Positions 44,793 through 54,179 of a DNA stretch of 64,000 nucleotides are shown piece after piece. How positions within the stretch are numbered: the first letter of the stretch is position 1; every line of letters begins with the position of its first letter. A model generated the notes under the pieces. The model ran no database searches. It worked only from the letters and a program-made list of their open reading frames with translations, and was not told where the DNA came from. The stretch is from Firmicutes bacterium OM04-13BH. GTDB lineage: Bacteria; Bacillota; Clostridia; Lachnospirales; Lachnospiraceae. The DNA is taken from the NCBI GenBank assembly GCA_003481745.1, contig QULP01000002.1:124001-188000 (forward strand), in the 5' to 3' direction. The translations under genes and the position numbers were made by a program.

Positions 44793-46543
44793 TATTTTGC
44801 ACCTCCTGTCTGGTCAAAATCTCCTCCACCTTTTACCTGCGTATTATAAATTTCCTGATAAATCTCATTGGTTTTTAACAGATTTTCATGTGTATCAAAT
44901 CCATTAATCTTTCCGTCATCCAATACTAAAATACGGTCTGCATCCTGCACACTTGAAATTCTCTGCGCAATAATAATTTTTGTCGTATCTGGAATTTTCT
45001 TTGCAAAGACGGAACGAATTTTCGCATCTGTTGCAGTATCAACGGCACTGGTAGAATCATCTAAAATCAAAATCTTCGGTTTCTTTAATAATGCTCTTGC
45101 AATACAAAGTCTCTGTTTCTGACCACCGGATACATTACTTCCACCCTGTTCAATATACGTCTCATATTTATTTGGAAAACGCTCAATAAATTCATCTGCA
45201 CATGCATTTTTACATGCTTCAATGCATTCTTCTTTGGTTGCCATTTCATTTCCCCAACGCAGATTTTCTAAAATTGTACCGAAAAACAGCACATTTTTTT
45301 GTAATACAACTGATACCTGATTTCTTAATACTTCCAAATCATATTCTTTTACATCTTTTCCGCCAACCAATACAGAACCTTCATTTACATCATAAAGACG
45401 GCTGATTAAATTTACCAGACTTGATTTTCCACATCCCGTTCCTCCAATAATACCAACCGTTTCTCCGGAATGAATATGTAAATCAATGTCAATTAACGTA
45501 TCTTTTTCTGCTTCATCATTATAAGTAAATTCCACATGATTAAAATCAATACTTCCATTTTTTACTTCCATAATTGGATTTTCTGGATTGACTAAATCTG
45601 CTTTATCATTTAATACTTCCGCAATTCGTTTTCCACTTGCAACACTAAGTGTTGTCATAACAAAAATCATGGACAGCATCATAAGGGCCATTAAAATTGA
45701 CATGATGTAACTAAACATAGAAGTCAGTTCCCCTGTTGTCATATTTCCAACTACAATGAATTTTGCTCCAAACCAGGATAAACAGATGATGCAAAAATAG
45801 ACCACCAGCATCATAACCGGACCATTAAAGGCTAAAATCCCCTCTGCTTTTACAAACAGTTTATAGACATTTTCGGCCGCTGTGATAAATTTTTTATTTT
45901 CATAGTCTTCTCTTACGAACGCTTTTACTACACGGATGGCAGAGACATTTTCCTGGACACTGGCATTTAACGCATCATATTTTTTAAATACCATATCGAA
46001 GATTTTCATTGTTGTCTTTACCACTACAATAATGAAAGCTCCCAGTACCACAATCGCAATTACAAAAATCAGACTTAATTTTGCATTAATCACAAAACAC
46101 ATAATCATACTGCAAATCAGCGTAAATGGTGCTCTCACCGCAATTCGTAATATCATCTGGTAAGCATTTTGTACATTGGTTACGTCGGTAGTCATACGGG
46201 TAACCAAACCGGCTGTACTATATTTATCAATATTAGAGAAAGAAAATGTCTGTATATTTTCATACATAGCGTCCCTCAAATTACAAGCCAGCCCCGAAGA
46301 TGCATTTGCCGCATATTTTCCTGCAAGCACACCAAACAACAAACTAAACATGGCAAATACCAACATGATACTTCCATATAGTCCAACTTTTTTCATATTT
46401 CCAGCCTCAATACCCTGGTCAATAATCATCGCAGTAATAAAAGGAATTAATACTTCCATTACTACTTCAAGTGCTGCAAACAAAGGCGTCAACAGTGATG
46501 ATTTTTTATACTGTTTCACCTGTGCCAATAAAGTTTTCAGCAT
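44792..46543 (-). CDS. ABC exporter subunit with degenerate catalytic carboxylate
   Basis: 583 residues, six membrane helices plus NBD. Walker A GGTGCGKSS and signature NVSGGQKQRL are normal, but the Walker B end reads ILILDDSTSAVD, with Asp in place of the catalytic Glu, and the switch His is replaced (KIIIAQRIS). This is the usual asymmetry of heterodimeric bacterial exporters such as BmrCD or TM287/288. The start at 46543 follows TAGGAGG. Divergent from a LysR gene 135 nt away. Confidence 0.92.
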   Translation of the reverse strand: MLKTLLAQVKQYKKSSLLTPLFAALEVVMEVLIPFITAMIIDQGIEAGNMKKVGLYGSIMLVFAMFSLLFGVLAGKYAANASSGLACNLRDAMYENIQTFSFSNIDKYSTAGLVTRMTTDVTNVQNAYQMILRIAVRAPFTLICSMIMCFVINAKLSLIFVIAIVVLGAFIIVVVKTTMKIFDMVFKKYDALNASVQENVSAIRVVKAFVREDYENKKFITAAENVYKLFVKAEGILAFNGPVMMLVVYFCIICLSWFGAKFIVVGNMTTGELTSMFSYIMSILMALMMLSMIFVMTTLSVASGKRIAEVLNDKADLVNPENPIMEVKNGSIDFNHVEFTYNDEAEKDTLIDIDLHIHSGETVGIIGGTGCGKSSLVNLISRLYDVNEGSVLVGGKDVKEYDLEVLRNQVSVVLQKNVLFFGTILENLRWGNEMATKEECIEACKNACADEFIERFPNKYETYIEQGGSNVSGGQKQRLCIARALLKKPKILILDDSTSAVDTATDAKIRSVFAKKIPDTTKIIIAQRISSVQDADRILVLDDGKINGFDTHENLLKTNEIYQEIYNTQVKGGGDFDQTGGAK

Positions 46544-46678
46544 TTTTTTACCTCCTAACACACGAATTTATTTTATAAGCCTTTATATTTTTACATATTT
46601 TCTCTAGAAAGTAAATTTAATTTTTGTTATTATTAATTAAAAAATTTTATTAATATTTCAGAAAGGATTTTTATTATT

Positions 46679-47563
46679 ATGAATACTATGCAGCTCGAAT
46701 GTTTTCTCGCAGTCGCTGATAACTTAAGTTTTGCAAGAGCAGCGGAACAGCTTCATGTAACTCAACCGGCAATTACCCATCAAATCAATTCTCTTGAAAA
46801 TGAATTGCAAGCAAAACTAGTCCGAAGAACTACCCGTATTGTAGAACTGACTCCAGATGGTAGAACTTTCCTGGGTTATGCCAAAAATATTTTAAAAGCA
46901 ACACACTTTGCCAAAAAACGTTTATCCGAACATCACCAGGATTACATCCAGACTTTTTCTATCGGATGTCATAACCCATCCGAATTAAACTTAATTTCTC
47001 CGGTTTTAAAACAGCTTTATCAAACGTTTCCGATGTTACATCCTGATTTGCGCATGATTCCCTTTCCTGCTCTCAGAAATATGGTCGAAGAAGAAGCGAT
47101 TGATGTCATGATAGGATTTCGAGATGAAAAAATCAATCTTGCTTCTGTCACTTATGTTGAACTTGCCCAGTGCGGAATTACCTGTGCCCTGTCAAAAGAA
47201 CATCCCCTCGCTAACAGAAAATGCCTTACCCTAGAGGATTTAAATGAAGAACCCCTTGTTTTATGCGAACCAGACCGCTGCGCAGAAGCAATCGCCCATA
47301 TTCAAGGACAGCTCCTTGCTTCTCGTTCTCCTTCTCAGATTTATTTTGGAGAAAACTTAGAGTGTACACTGGCATTTGCAAAAGCCGGGATTGGACTTGC
47401 CCTGTTACCTGACCTCCCTTTTATGTGTCAGCAGGATTTAGCTTATATTCCTCTTGAAAATGAAAGTGTCATTTCCTTTGGACTGTATTATAAGTCTTCT
47501 TTTAATTCTTCTGTTTTAAAAGCATTTATTCAGATTTTAAAAGATATCTGCAATGATTTCTAA
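46679..47563 (+). CDS. LysR-family regulator
   Basis: 294 residues. N-terminal wHTH MQLECFLAVADNLSFARAAEQLHVTQPAITHQINSLE and a periplasmic-binding-like effector domain. Divergent from the ABC exporter operon, which it may regulate. The ATG may be 46679 or 46688. The final ~125 nt of this gene and its terminator are duplicated at 48873-49209. Confidence 0.9.
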   Translation: MNTMQLECFLAVADNLSFARAAEQLHVTQPAITHQINSLENELQAKLVRRTTRIVELTPDGRTFLGYAKNILKATHFAKKRLSEHHQDYIQTFSIGCHNPSELNLISPVLKQLYQTFPMLHPDLRMIPFPALRNMVEEEAIDVMIGFRDEKINLASVTYVELAQCGITCALSKEHPLANRKCLTLEDLNEEPLVLCEPDRCAEAIAHIQGQLLASRSPSQIYFGENLECTLAFAKAGIGLALLPDLPFMCQQDLAYIPLENESVISFGLYYKSSFNSSVLKAFIQILKDICNDF

Positions 47564-47566
47564 ATT

Positions 47567-47601
47567 AAAATCCGCAGGCACCAAAAGTACCTGCGGATTT
47601 T
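47567..47601 (+). terminator. Terminator of lysR gene
   Basis: AAAATCCGCAGG (47567-47578) and CCTGCGGATTTT (47590-47601). A second copy occurs at 49175-49209. Confidence 0.85.
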
Positions 47602-47778
47602 AATAATACATTTTTAATAAACTATAATTGTGTCAACACCAACAAAACATTCTAATTGGAGAGCTGATTCATTTAATTCGGAGAACATAAAACTATATAC
47701 AAATAGTCACTTATTTCATTTACGAAACATTTCCATTTTTATCACAATAAATATAGAACTATATTTTAAAATATACAG

Positions 47779-48435
47779 TTAGCTTTCTCCCAAAAATGCT
47801 GGATATCCTTTCGGAAGATATGCAATTCTTATAAGAATTGTACTACTTTCATTTTGCAAAGAAAGTTTACTCATGTCAACTTTAAAATACATAGAATCAT
47901 CTTTATTCCAAACTTCGGTTAATTGATACGTATCCCACTTTTTCAACTCTTCATAAGTAATTTCAGATATCCCTTTAGAATTAGATTCCGTAACTTGATT
48001 TACATCCATGAAAGTATTTGTTGCAGGAACATTTCTTAAGCCTAATTCTGCCGAAATAGTCCGTACTAATTCTTGAGCTATAGATAATGTCTCTTCTTCC
48101 GATAATTTTGAAAACTCAAATCCATATTGAGTTAACTCAGCATCATCTGTATCATCAGAGAATTCTAACCAGGGATAATACTCGTTTTCATCGAAGCTAA
48201 ATGTTTTATCAACTTTATATAATAATGGAATTTGAACTTCTAAATCTTCTTCTGACAATTCAAGAAACTTCAGAAGCTTTGTTTTTGATTGATTTAAGTA
48301 TGAGCACGTAAGTGTGACTTCTTCCTGATTCGTTTGTTGGTTGCCCTGTATTTTATTTGAAGCACCGCACCCATTTTGAAAACACAAACTTCCAAAAACA
48401 ATTAAAAAGAATATATAATTCAAAACTTTTTTCAT
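47779..48435 (-). CDS. Putative lipoprotein of unknown function
   Basis: 218 residues. N-terminus MKKVLNYIFFLIVFGSLCFQ then NGCGASNK: a basic start, hydrophobic stretch and a Cys at about residue 23 in a loose lipobox, so membrane anchoring outside the cell is likely. The mature part is acidic and polar with no recognised domain. It is the only gene in the segment between the two copies of the lysR 3' end, and is more AT-rich than its neighbours, which suggests acquisition. Confidence 0.6.
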   Translation of the reverse strand: MKKVLNYIFFLIVFGSLCFQNGCGASNKIQGNQQTNQEEVTLTCSYLNQSKTKLLKFLELSEEDLEVQIPLLYKVDKTFSFDENEYYPWLEFSDDTDDAELTQYGFEFSKLSEEETLSIAQELVRTISAELGLRNVPATNTFMDVNQVTESNSKGISEITYEELKKWDTYQLTEVWNKDDSMYFKVDMSKLSLQNESSTILIRIAYLPKGYPAFLGES

Positions 48436-48869
48436 GCGCTCAACCTCCTTATTAATGGTATTATAGGCGTTTGCGAAACTCTAAACTAATTGAAAATACT
48501 AGATTTTTGGAATATGTTAAATTAATATCTCCTCAAAAACTCTATTTTCTCCGTTTGCTGATACCTGTGGAAATATGGATAACTTTTGTAAATTACTTAG
48601 TTTTCAATAATTATTTTTATTTAGCACCTCACAAAGCTTATAACTTCGTTGAAAAATAAAATAGTTATCCACACTAATTATATTTCTCGTTTCGCAATTA
48701 CCTATTCTATATTCTATATAAATTAATTATATAATAAGTTTTTATATTTTGTAAATACTATTTTGCATTTTATCGACAATATGTTCTTGAACTATTCTTT
48801 GAAATGTTAATTTTCAGAATTTATTTCAAAAGTTCCGATGAACTCATGCTAATTACAACCTTCCTTTCA
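48436..48869. other. AT-rich spacer, no gene seen
   Basis: 434 bp. Contains short ORFs without ribosome-binding sites and the presumed promoter of the leftward lipoprotein gene. Two occurrences of GTTTGCGAAA/TTTCGCAA-like sequence (48470 and 48693) form a distant inverted pair of uncertain meaning. Confidence 0.4.
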
Positions 48870-48872
48870 TGT

Positions 48873-49171
48873 CATGTTTCAGCAGGATTTAGCTTATATT
48901 CCTCTTGAAAATGAAAGTGTCATTTCCTTTGGACTGTATTATAAGTCTTCCTTTAATTCTTCTGTTTTAAAAGCATTTATTCAGATTTTAACCGAATCAA
49001 GGAAGTCCCCTGCTTCAATTACAAAAAGCAATAAGCAGGGGTGGGGACTTGCTTGTATCAGAAGGGGCTTGACCCCTCCTGATAAGCTGCGTAGCAGCTA
49101 TTTGGTTATGAGCAAGTAGCAAAAGCGGATTGCGAATATCCGCTTGACAAGATATCTGCAATGACTTCTAA
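48873..49171 (+). pseudogene. Truncated duplicate of the lysR 3' end, interrupted by a mobile repeat
   Basis: From about 48873 to 48991 the DNA matches 47427-47542 almost exactly and would encode FQQDLAYIPLENESVISFGL and onward. It is broken after TTTTAA by the 157-bp element and resumes at 49149 with AAGATATCTGCAATGA-like sequence and the duplicated terminator. No 5' part of the gene is present, so it is a remnant. Confidence 0.85.
48992..49148 (+). mobile_element. 157-bp IS200/IS605-like non-autonomous element, copy A
   Basis: Begins CCGAATCAAGGAAGTCCCC and ends AATATCCGCTTGAC. It contains several hairpins (GTCCCCTGCTT against AAGCAGGGG, ATCAGAAGGGG against CCCCTCCTGAT, AAGCGGAT against ATCCGCTT). 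The duplicated lysR tail gives the empty site TTTTAA/AAGATATC with no target duplication. A diverged copy lies at 61063-61216. Confidence 0.75.
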
Positions 49172-49174
49172 ACG

Positions 49175-49209
49175 AAAATCCGCAGGCACCAAAAAGTACC
49201 TGCGGATTT
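49175..49209 (+). terminator. Second copy of the lysR terminator
   Basis: AAAATCCGCAGG and CCTGCGGATTT stem followed by a T run; it also faces the end of the leftward small membrane protein gene. Confidence 0.8.
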
Positions 49210-49214
49210 CTTTT

Positions 49215-49496
49215 TTATTTATTTGCGTCTCTTTCCTTATCTAGCTTCACGTTGCGAAAATATAGAATCATATCGATTGTGATTTCAATCATATTTAATA
49301 CATAGAAAAACCAGACCAAATAAAACAACCAGCTGGTTTCTTCTCCCACATTCACCTGAATAATTTTTCTGGCAATTCCAAATACATAACCAATCCAGAT
49401 AAAACATTCAAAAAACAGACTTTTTCCTTTTGCTGTTCTTGATGTCCAGGATTTGCGAATTGAAATCGGCCAGGACAACCCAAAACAAAGTATCAT
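49215..49496 (-). CDS. Small membrane protein, PQ-loop-like
   Basis: 93 residues with about three hydrophobic segments (MILCFGLSWPISI, FECFIWIGYVFGIA, WLFYLVWFFYVLNMIEITIDMILYF). SWPISIRKSWTSRTAKGKSL resembles the PQ-loop/SWEET-like motif of small Firmicutes proteins. The reading frame continues upstream (AIDIKLLTDLLEAL) past the first ATG to a good AGGAATGGAG, without a canonical start codon, so the true N-terminus is uncertain. Function unknown. Confidence 0.5.
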   Translation of the reverse strand: MILCFGLSWPISIRKSWTSRTAKGKSLFFECFIWIGYVFGIARKIIQVNVGEETSWLFYLVWFFYVLNMIEITIDMILYFRNVKLDKERDANK

Positions 49497-49579
49497 AAGT
49501 GCTTCTAATAGATCGGTAAGTAATTTTATATCTATCGCAAGAAATTCTCCATTCCTTCTTCTTTATTCTTTTTCTTTTT

Positions 49580-50146
49580 TTATTTTGTTTCTTTTTTCTG
49601 TTTTAAATATGCAGCTCTGCCCTCTTCATAAAGGTTATTCCCCTCACTGTCAATGATTACAACAAGAGGCATATCCTCCACATATAACTTTCTGAGTGCT
49701 TCAGCTCCCAAATCTTCATATGCAATTAATTCTGCTTTTTTAATACATTTTGCAAGAAGTGCGCCTGCACCTCCGATTGCTCCAAAATAAACACCATGAT
49801 ATTTTTTCATCGCATCAATTACTTCTGGAAGACGTGCACCTTTTCCAATCATTCCTCTTGCGCCGACAGACATCATAGTTGGTGCGTAAGCATCCATTCG
49901 ACCACTGGTGGTTGGTCCGGCTGAACCAATTACCTGTCCCGGTTTAGCCGGTGTCGGTCCTACATAATAAATCGTTGCATCTTTCGGGTCAAATGGAATC
50001 TTTTCTCCTTTTGCCAATGCCTCACACATTCTCTTATGTCCTGCGTCTCTTGATGTATAAATTGTTCCTGTCACAAGCACACGGTCTCCGCTGTGAAGTG
50101 TTTTAGCCAGTTCCTCTGTAAGAGGCAGCGTGATTTTTCTTTCCAT
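49580..50146 (-). CDS. fumB: Fumarate hydratase class I, beta subunit
   Basis: 188 residues: LHSGDRVLVTGTIYTSRDAGHKRM, GPTTSGRMDAYAPTM and GAIGGAGALLAKCI are the C-terminal-domain motifs of two-subunit, oxygen-sensitive 4Fe-4S fumarases. With the alpha subunit it interconverts malate and fumarate. Last gene of the operon, 1 nt after the alpha gene. The beta subunit of L(+)-tartrate dehydratase is similar, but the neighbouring frd and mdh genes favour fumarase. Confidence 0.9.
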   Translation of the reverse strand: MERKITLPLTEELAKTLHSGDRVLVTGTIYTSRDAGHKRMCEALAKGEKIPFDPKDATIYYVGPTPAKPGQVIGSAGPTTSGRMDAYAPTMMSVGARGMIGKGARLPEVIDAMKKYHGVYFGAIGGAGALLAKCIKKAELIAYEDLGAEALRKLYVEDMPLVVIIDSEGNNLYEEGRAAYLKQKKETK

Positions 50147-50147
50147 C

Positions 50148-50990
50148 TTAAATTACCTCCGTTTTATGACGCGTTACATGACAGTTAATATTAATCGCAC
50201 ACGGCATACCTGCAATATGAGTCGGCATTGTCTCAATGTTCAAGCCAATTGCTGTTGTCTTTCCACCAAACCCCTGCGGTCCAATTCCCAGTTCATTGAT
50301 TTTTTCAAGCATCTCATCTTCAAGCTCTGCATAAAACGGGTCTGGATTAGAAGAATCCAATGGACGCATTAATGCTTTTTTTGCTAATAAAGCTGCTTTA
50401 TCAAAAGTTCCTCCAATTCCAACTCCAACGACCATAGGCGGACATGGATTTGGACCGGCTGTCTCTACTGTCTCAATAATAAAATCCTTAATTCCCTGGA
50501 GTCCGTGAGACGGTTTAAACATACGGATAGCACTCATATTTTCACTTCCAAATCCCTTTGGACCTACTGTAATTTTAATCTGTTCTCCCGGAACAATTTC
50601 TGTATAAATCATAGCAGGAGTATTGTCTCCTGTATTTCCACGACGAACAGGGTCTTTAACAACCGACTTTCTCAAATAACCTTTGTCATAACCTCGGCGA
50701 ACTCCCTCATTTACCGCATCACTCAAGTCTCCGCCTACTATATGTACATCCTGACCAATCTCTAAAAAAACACATGCCATACCGGTATCCTGACAAATTG
50801 GTACACATTCATTATCTGCAATTTCGAAATTTTCAATAATATTATCTAAAACACCTTTTGCAATCTCTCCATCTTCACAGGCACGACAATTTTTAATTGC
50901 ACACTTTACGTCTTCCGGAAGATGTTCATTTGCCTCAATACAAAGTTTTTCGATTACGTCGGTAATCTGGCTTACATTGATTTCTCGCAT
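50148..50990 (-). CDS. fumA: Fumarate hydratase class I, alpha subunit
   Basis: 280 residues. Cysteines for the 4Fe-4S cluster are seen in [29 protein letters not shown] and later sequence; [14 protein letters not shown] closes the domain. Hydrates fumarate or dehydrates malate. Placed between frdA and fumB, it provides the substrate for fumarate reduction. Confidence 0.92.
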   Translation of the reverse strand: MREINVSQITDVIEKLCIEANEHLPEDVKCAIKNCRACEDGEIAKGVLDNIIENFEIADNECVPICQDTGMACVFLEIGQDVHIVGGDLSDAVNEGVRRGYDKGYLRKSVVKDPVRRGNTGDNTPAMIYTEIVPGEQIKITVGPKGFGSENMSAIRMFKPSHGLQGIKDFIIETVETAGPNPCPPMVVGVGIGGTFDKAALLAKKALMRPLDSSNPDPFYAELEDEMLEKINELGIGPQGFGGKTTAIGLNIETMPTHIAGMPCAININCHVTRHKTEVI

Positions 50991-51016
50991 TTTACCACTC
51001 CTACTCTGTTTTCTTC

Positions 51017-52618
51017 TTATCTCTCATGACGTGCATAATGTGGAAGCAATAACGGAGATACATCATCTGATGTAATGCCTGCTTCTTTCAATTCTTCTGC
51101 ATATTTTTCCACATGTTCTAAAGTCATGGTTCCAAGCTCTACGGTTTTTGATTTTGCAGCAGCTGCTTTTCCTGCATTTCTTCCAAATACAATGATATCA
51201 AGCAGGGAATTTCCCATCAGGCGGTTTCTTCCATGGATTCCCCCAACTGCTTCTCCCGCAACTAAAAGATTGTCAATTACCTTTGTAAATCCATCTCCGC
51301 CAATTTCAAGTCCGCCATTTTGATAATGCAGGGTCGGATAAACCAGAATTGGCAGTTTTCTCATATCAATGCCATAATTTAAGTACATACGAAGCATTGC
51401 AGGAATTCGTTTTTCAATTGTTCCTTCTCCTCCAAGTTTTTCAATCATTGGAGTATCCAGCCATACACCGCTTCCAAGAGGAGTCGTTACACCTTTTTTA
51501 CGTTCTGTACATTCACGAATAATAGAAGCAGCAGATACATCACGGGTTTCCAGTGGATGCATAAACGCTTCTCCATCTACATTTACAAGCATTGCTCCCA
51601 GAGAACGTACTTTTTCTGTTACCAGTGCTCCATAAATCTGAGCCGGATAGGCAACTCCTGTCGGATGATACTGAATCGTATCCTGATAAAGAAGTGGTGC
51701 TCCTGCACGATAGCCTAAAATCAAACCATCTGCAGTTGCTCCATAATGGTTTGAAGTTGGGAAATTCTGATAATGCAGACGACCTGCTCCTCCAGTTGCA
51801 ATCACAACTGTTTTTGCTTTTGCAACCAGATAATCACCTGTTTCCATATTTAAAAGAACAGCTCCTGCAATCTGTCCTTTTTCATCTTTAATCAACTCAA
51901 CCGCTGAAGTAAATTCAACAACAGGAATCTGACGATTTAATACTTCGTCACGAAGCGTTCTCATGATTTCTGCACCGGAATAATCCTTGCAGGCATGCAT
52001 TCTCTTTCTGGATGTTCCACCACCATGGGTTGTCACCATATTTCCTTCGGCATCTTTATCGAACATTACTCCTAAATCATTCAACCAGTGAATTGCATCC
52101 GGAGCTTCCATAACAAGACGTCTTAACAGTTCCGGTCTTGCAGCAAAATGTCCGCCTCCAAATGCATCTAAATAGTGCTGTACCGGTGAATCATTTTCTT
52201 TATCTGCTGCCTGAATTCCCCCTTCTGCCATCATGGTATTTGCATCCCCGATACGCAGTTTGGTAACGATCATAACCTCAGCGCCAGCTTCATGTGCTTC
52301 AATTGCTGCGGAAGCACCGGCACCGCCTCCTCCGATTACAAGGACATCCACATCATAATCTACTTTATTCAAATCTACTTTATCGGTTAAAAGACGACTA
52401 TTTGAATGTAATAAGTGTACTAACTCTTTATTTGCTTTCTGACCTTTATTTGGTCCAATTTTAATTTCTTCAAATGCTTCTTCTCGATAATCCGGATGAA
52501 AAGCTTTTAAAAGGGCATCTTTTTCCTCTGCACTCATACGTCTAGGTTCCATTCCCATACGTTCTTCTCTGGTTGCCTCCACCTTTTTCACGGATTCCAT
52601 CATTTCTGGTGTAAACAT
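51017..52618 (-). CDS. frdA: Fumarate reductase/succinate dehydrogenase-type flavoprotein
   Basis: 533 residues. FAD Rossmann motif VLVIGGGGAGASAA begins near residue 93, after an unusual N-terminal extension of about 88 residues. Catalytic positions match FrdA: HP in IQYHPTG, Arg in METRDVS-type PLETRDVSA, His in PTLHYQNGG, Arg in GRNRLMGNSLLD. The C-terminal helical domain of E. coli FrdA is missing. FAD-linking His is not evident. It should reduce fumarate to succinate with electrons from the adjacent FeS subunit; no membrane anchor gene is present. Confidence 0.88.
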   Translation of the reverse strand: MFTPEMMESVKKVEATREERMGMEPRRMSAEEKDALLKAFHPDYREEAFEEIKIGPNKGQKANKELVHLLHSNSRLLTDKVDLNKVDYDVDVLVIGGGGAGASAAIEAHEAGAEVMIVTKLRIGDANTMMAEGGIQAADKENDSPVQHYLDAFGGGHFAARPELLRRLVMEAPDAIHWLNDLGVMFDKDAEGNMVTTHGGGTSRKRMHACKDYSGAEIMRTLRDEVLNRQIPVVEFTSAVELIKDEKGQIAGAVLLNMETGDYLVAKAKTVVIATGGAGRLHYQNFPTSNHYGATADGLILGYRAGAPLLYQDTIQYHPTGVAYPAQIYGALVTEKVRSLGAMLVNVDGEAFMHPLETRDVSAASIIRECTERKKGVTTPLGSGVWLDTPMIEKLGGEGTIEKRIPAMLRMYLNYGIDMRKLPILVYPTLHYQNGGLEIGGDGFTKVIDNLLVAGEAVGGIHGRNRLMGNSLLDIIVFGRNAGKAAAAKSKTVELGTMTLEHVEKYAEELKEAGITSDDVSPLLLPHYARHER

Positions 52619-52629
52619 GGCTTTTCCTC

Positions 52630-53304
52630 CTATTTCTCGATTTCTCTGTTATTATAAAGTTCCTGCATCTCGGTAATTGGTTTCTGCATAATCTGTTCAA
52701 TCAACTCATCATAAGCACCTTTATGAATTTCTTCTACACGTTTCTCTAAGTGCTTGCTCTCCGGTGCAATATACTTTCCGGTTAAACGTCTTGCTAAAAC
52801 CCCAACCATTGGATGAGAAATACCGGCCGGACATCTTACCGTACAACATCCACATCCGACACAGTCAAAGGATTCTTCTGCACACTTTTCTAATTCGCCT
52901 CTCTGAGCATAAGCAATGTACTGCATGACATTTAAATCCTGCGTACAGGCTTTGGTACAGGCATTACATCCAATACAACTGTAAATTTCCGGATATAATT
53001 CCATCATAATCTGCTGATTTGGTTTAATTTCCTGAATATCATAGGTTCTTTTATCTGTCGGGAAGAAAGGAATACTTGCTACATACATGCCCTCTTCTAC
53101 CTGTGTCTGACAGGCAAGACAGGTTTTTAATTCATTTTTGCCTTTAATTCTATAAATCGTTGCACAGGCTCCACAGAATCCATGACGACATCCGCAGCCT
53201 CTTTTTAATGTGTATCCGGCATATTCCATTGCGGTCATAATTGTCAAATCTGCAGGCACACTATATTTCTTTCCGAAAAAATATACATTTACCATATTTT
53301 CCAT
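52630..53304 (-). CDS. frdB: Fumarate reductase-type iron-sulfur subunit
   Basis: 224 residues. N-terminal 2Fe-2S ferredoxin domain (GCGCRHGFCGACAT, then CLACQ), followed by two 4Fe-4S motifs, CIGCNACTKACTQDL and CVGCGCCTVRCPAG. Standard FrdB has one 2Fe-2S, one 4Fe-4S and one 3Fe-4S; here both C-terminal motifs have four cysteines, so a menaquinone-type 3Fe-4S site is not expected. Passes electrons to FrdA, presumably from the Hdr/Flx proteins. Confidence 0.87.
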   Translation of the reverse strand: MENMVNVYFFGKKYSVPADLTIMTAMEYAGYTLKRGCGCRHGFCGACATIYRIKGKNELKTCLACQTQVEEGMYVASIPFFPTDKRTYDIQEIKPNQQIMMELYPEIYSCIGCNACTKACTQDLNVMQYIAYAQRGELEKCAEESFDCVGCGCCTVRCPAGISHPMVGVLARRLTGKYIAPESKHLEKRVEEIHKGAYDELIEQIMQKPITEMQELYNNREIEK

Positions 53305-53324
53305 TTGTGGGTACCAATCCTTTC

Positions 53325-54179
53325 TTAATACTCATTCGGTAATTCATCAATTTCATCAAAACGGAATACCGGTCCATCCTTGCAGACATATTTTGAACCG
53401 ATATTACAGCGTCCACATTTTCCGATTCCGCATTTCATACGAAGTTCCAATGTTGTATAAACCTGTTCTTTTGTAAATCCAAGTTCCTGAAGCCCAGAAA
53501 GTACAAATTTAATCATAATTGGCGGTCCACAAACTAATGCAACTTTATTTGTGTCAAATCCGATTTCCTTTAAATAGGTAGGAACAAAACCAACATGTCC
53601 GTCCCATCCCTCTTGTTCTCTGTCAATTGTCAGATAAACATTGACATCTTTTGCTTTCATCCAGACTTCCTGAATTTCTTTTAATTGAACCAAATCATCT
53701 GCGGAACGGGAACCATATAAAATATCAACGGTTCCATAATTTTCACGATTATCTAATACATAATTAATAACAGAACGAAGCGGTGCAAGTCCAATACCAC
53801 CTGCTATAAACAGTAAATTTTTTCCTTTTAGCTCTGTCTCAACCGGAAAATGATTTCCATAAGGTCCACGTACTGTAATTTCATCTCCTACTTGAAGACT
53901 ATGGAGATACTCTGTCAACATTCCGCAACGTTTAATACTAAATTCTTGATATTCTTTATTCGTCGGTGAAGAAGTAATGGAGAACATACCCTCACTCACC
54001 CCTGGAGCACAAACCATCGCACACTGTCCCGGCATATGCTCAAATAATTTTCCACCTTCTGGCGCATTGACGCGAAATGTCTTTACATCCGGAGTTTCTT
54101 CACGAATATCTGTAATGACACCAACTTTTGGAATTAAGGTATCTAATGTATAATTTTTATGACAGATACATTCGCTCAT
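53325..54179 (-). CDS. FAD/NAD-binding oxidoreductase (FlxA/AsrB/HydG-like)
   Basis: 284 residues of the ferredoxin-NADP reductase fold: TFRVNAPEGG and RGPYGNHFP (FAD site), LLFIAGGIGLAPLRSVI (NAD site), VALVCGPPIMIKFV, and a 2Fe-2S motif near the C-terminus, CGIGKCGRCNIGSKYVCKDG. It is the likely NADH entry point of the complex. Overlaps the preceding gene by 4 nt. Related to anaerobic sulfite reductase B and to FlxA of the FlxABCD-HdrABC complex of Desulfovibrio. Confidence 0.85.
   Translation of the reverse strand: MSECICHKNYTLDTLIPKVGVITDIREETPDVKTFRVNAPEGGKLFEHMPGQCAMVCAPGVSEGMFSITSSPTNKEYQEFSIKRCGMLTEYLHSLQVGDEITVRGPYGNHFPVETELKGKNLLFIAGGIGLAPLRSVINYVLDNRENYGTVDILYGSRSADDLVQLKEIQEVWMKAKDVNVYLTIDREQEGWDGHVGFVPTYLKEIGFDTNKVALVCGPPIMIKFVLSGLQELGFTKEQVYTTLELRMKCGIGKCGRCNIGSKYVCKDGPVFRFDEIDELPNEY

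Noticed and set aside
49580..50990. Fumarase subunits as L-tartrate dehydratase
   Set aside because: The families are close, but the surrounding mdh and frd genes make fumarase the simpler reading.
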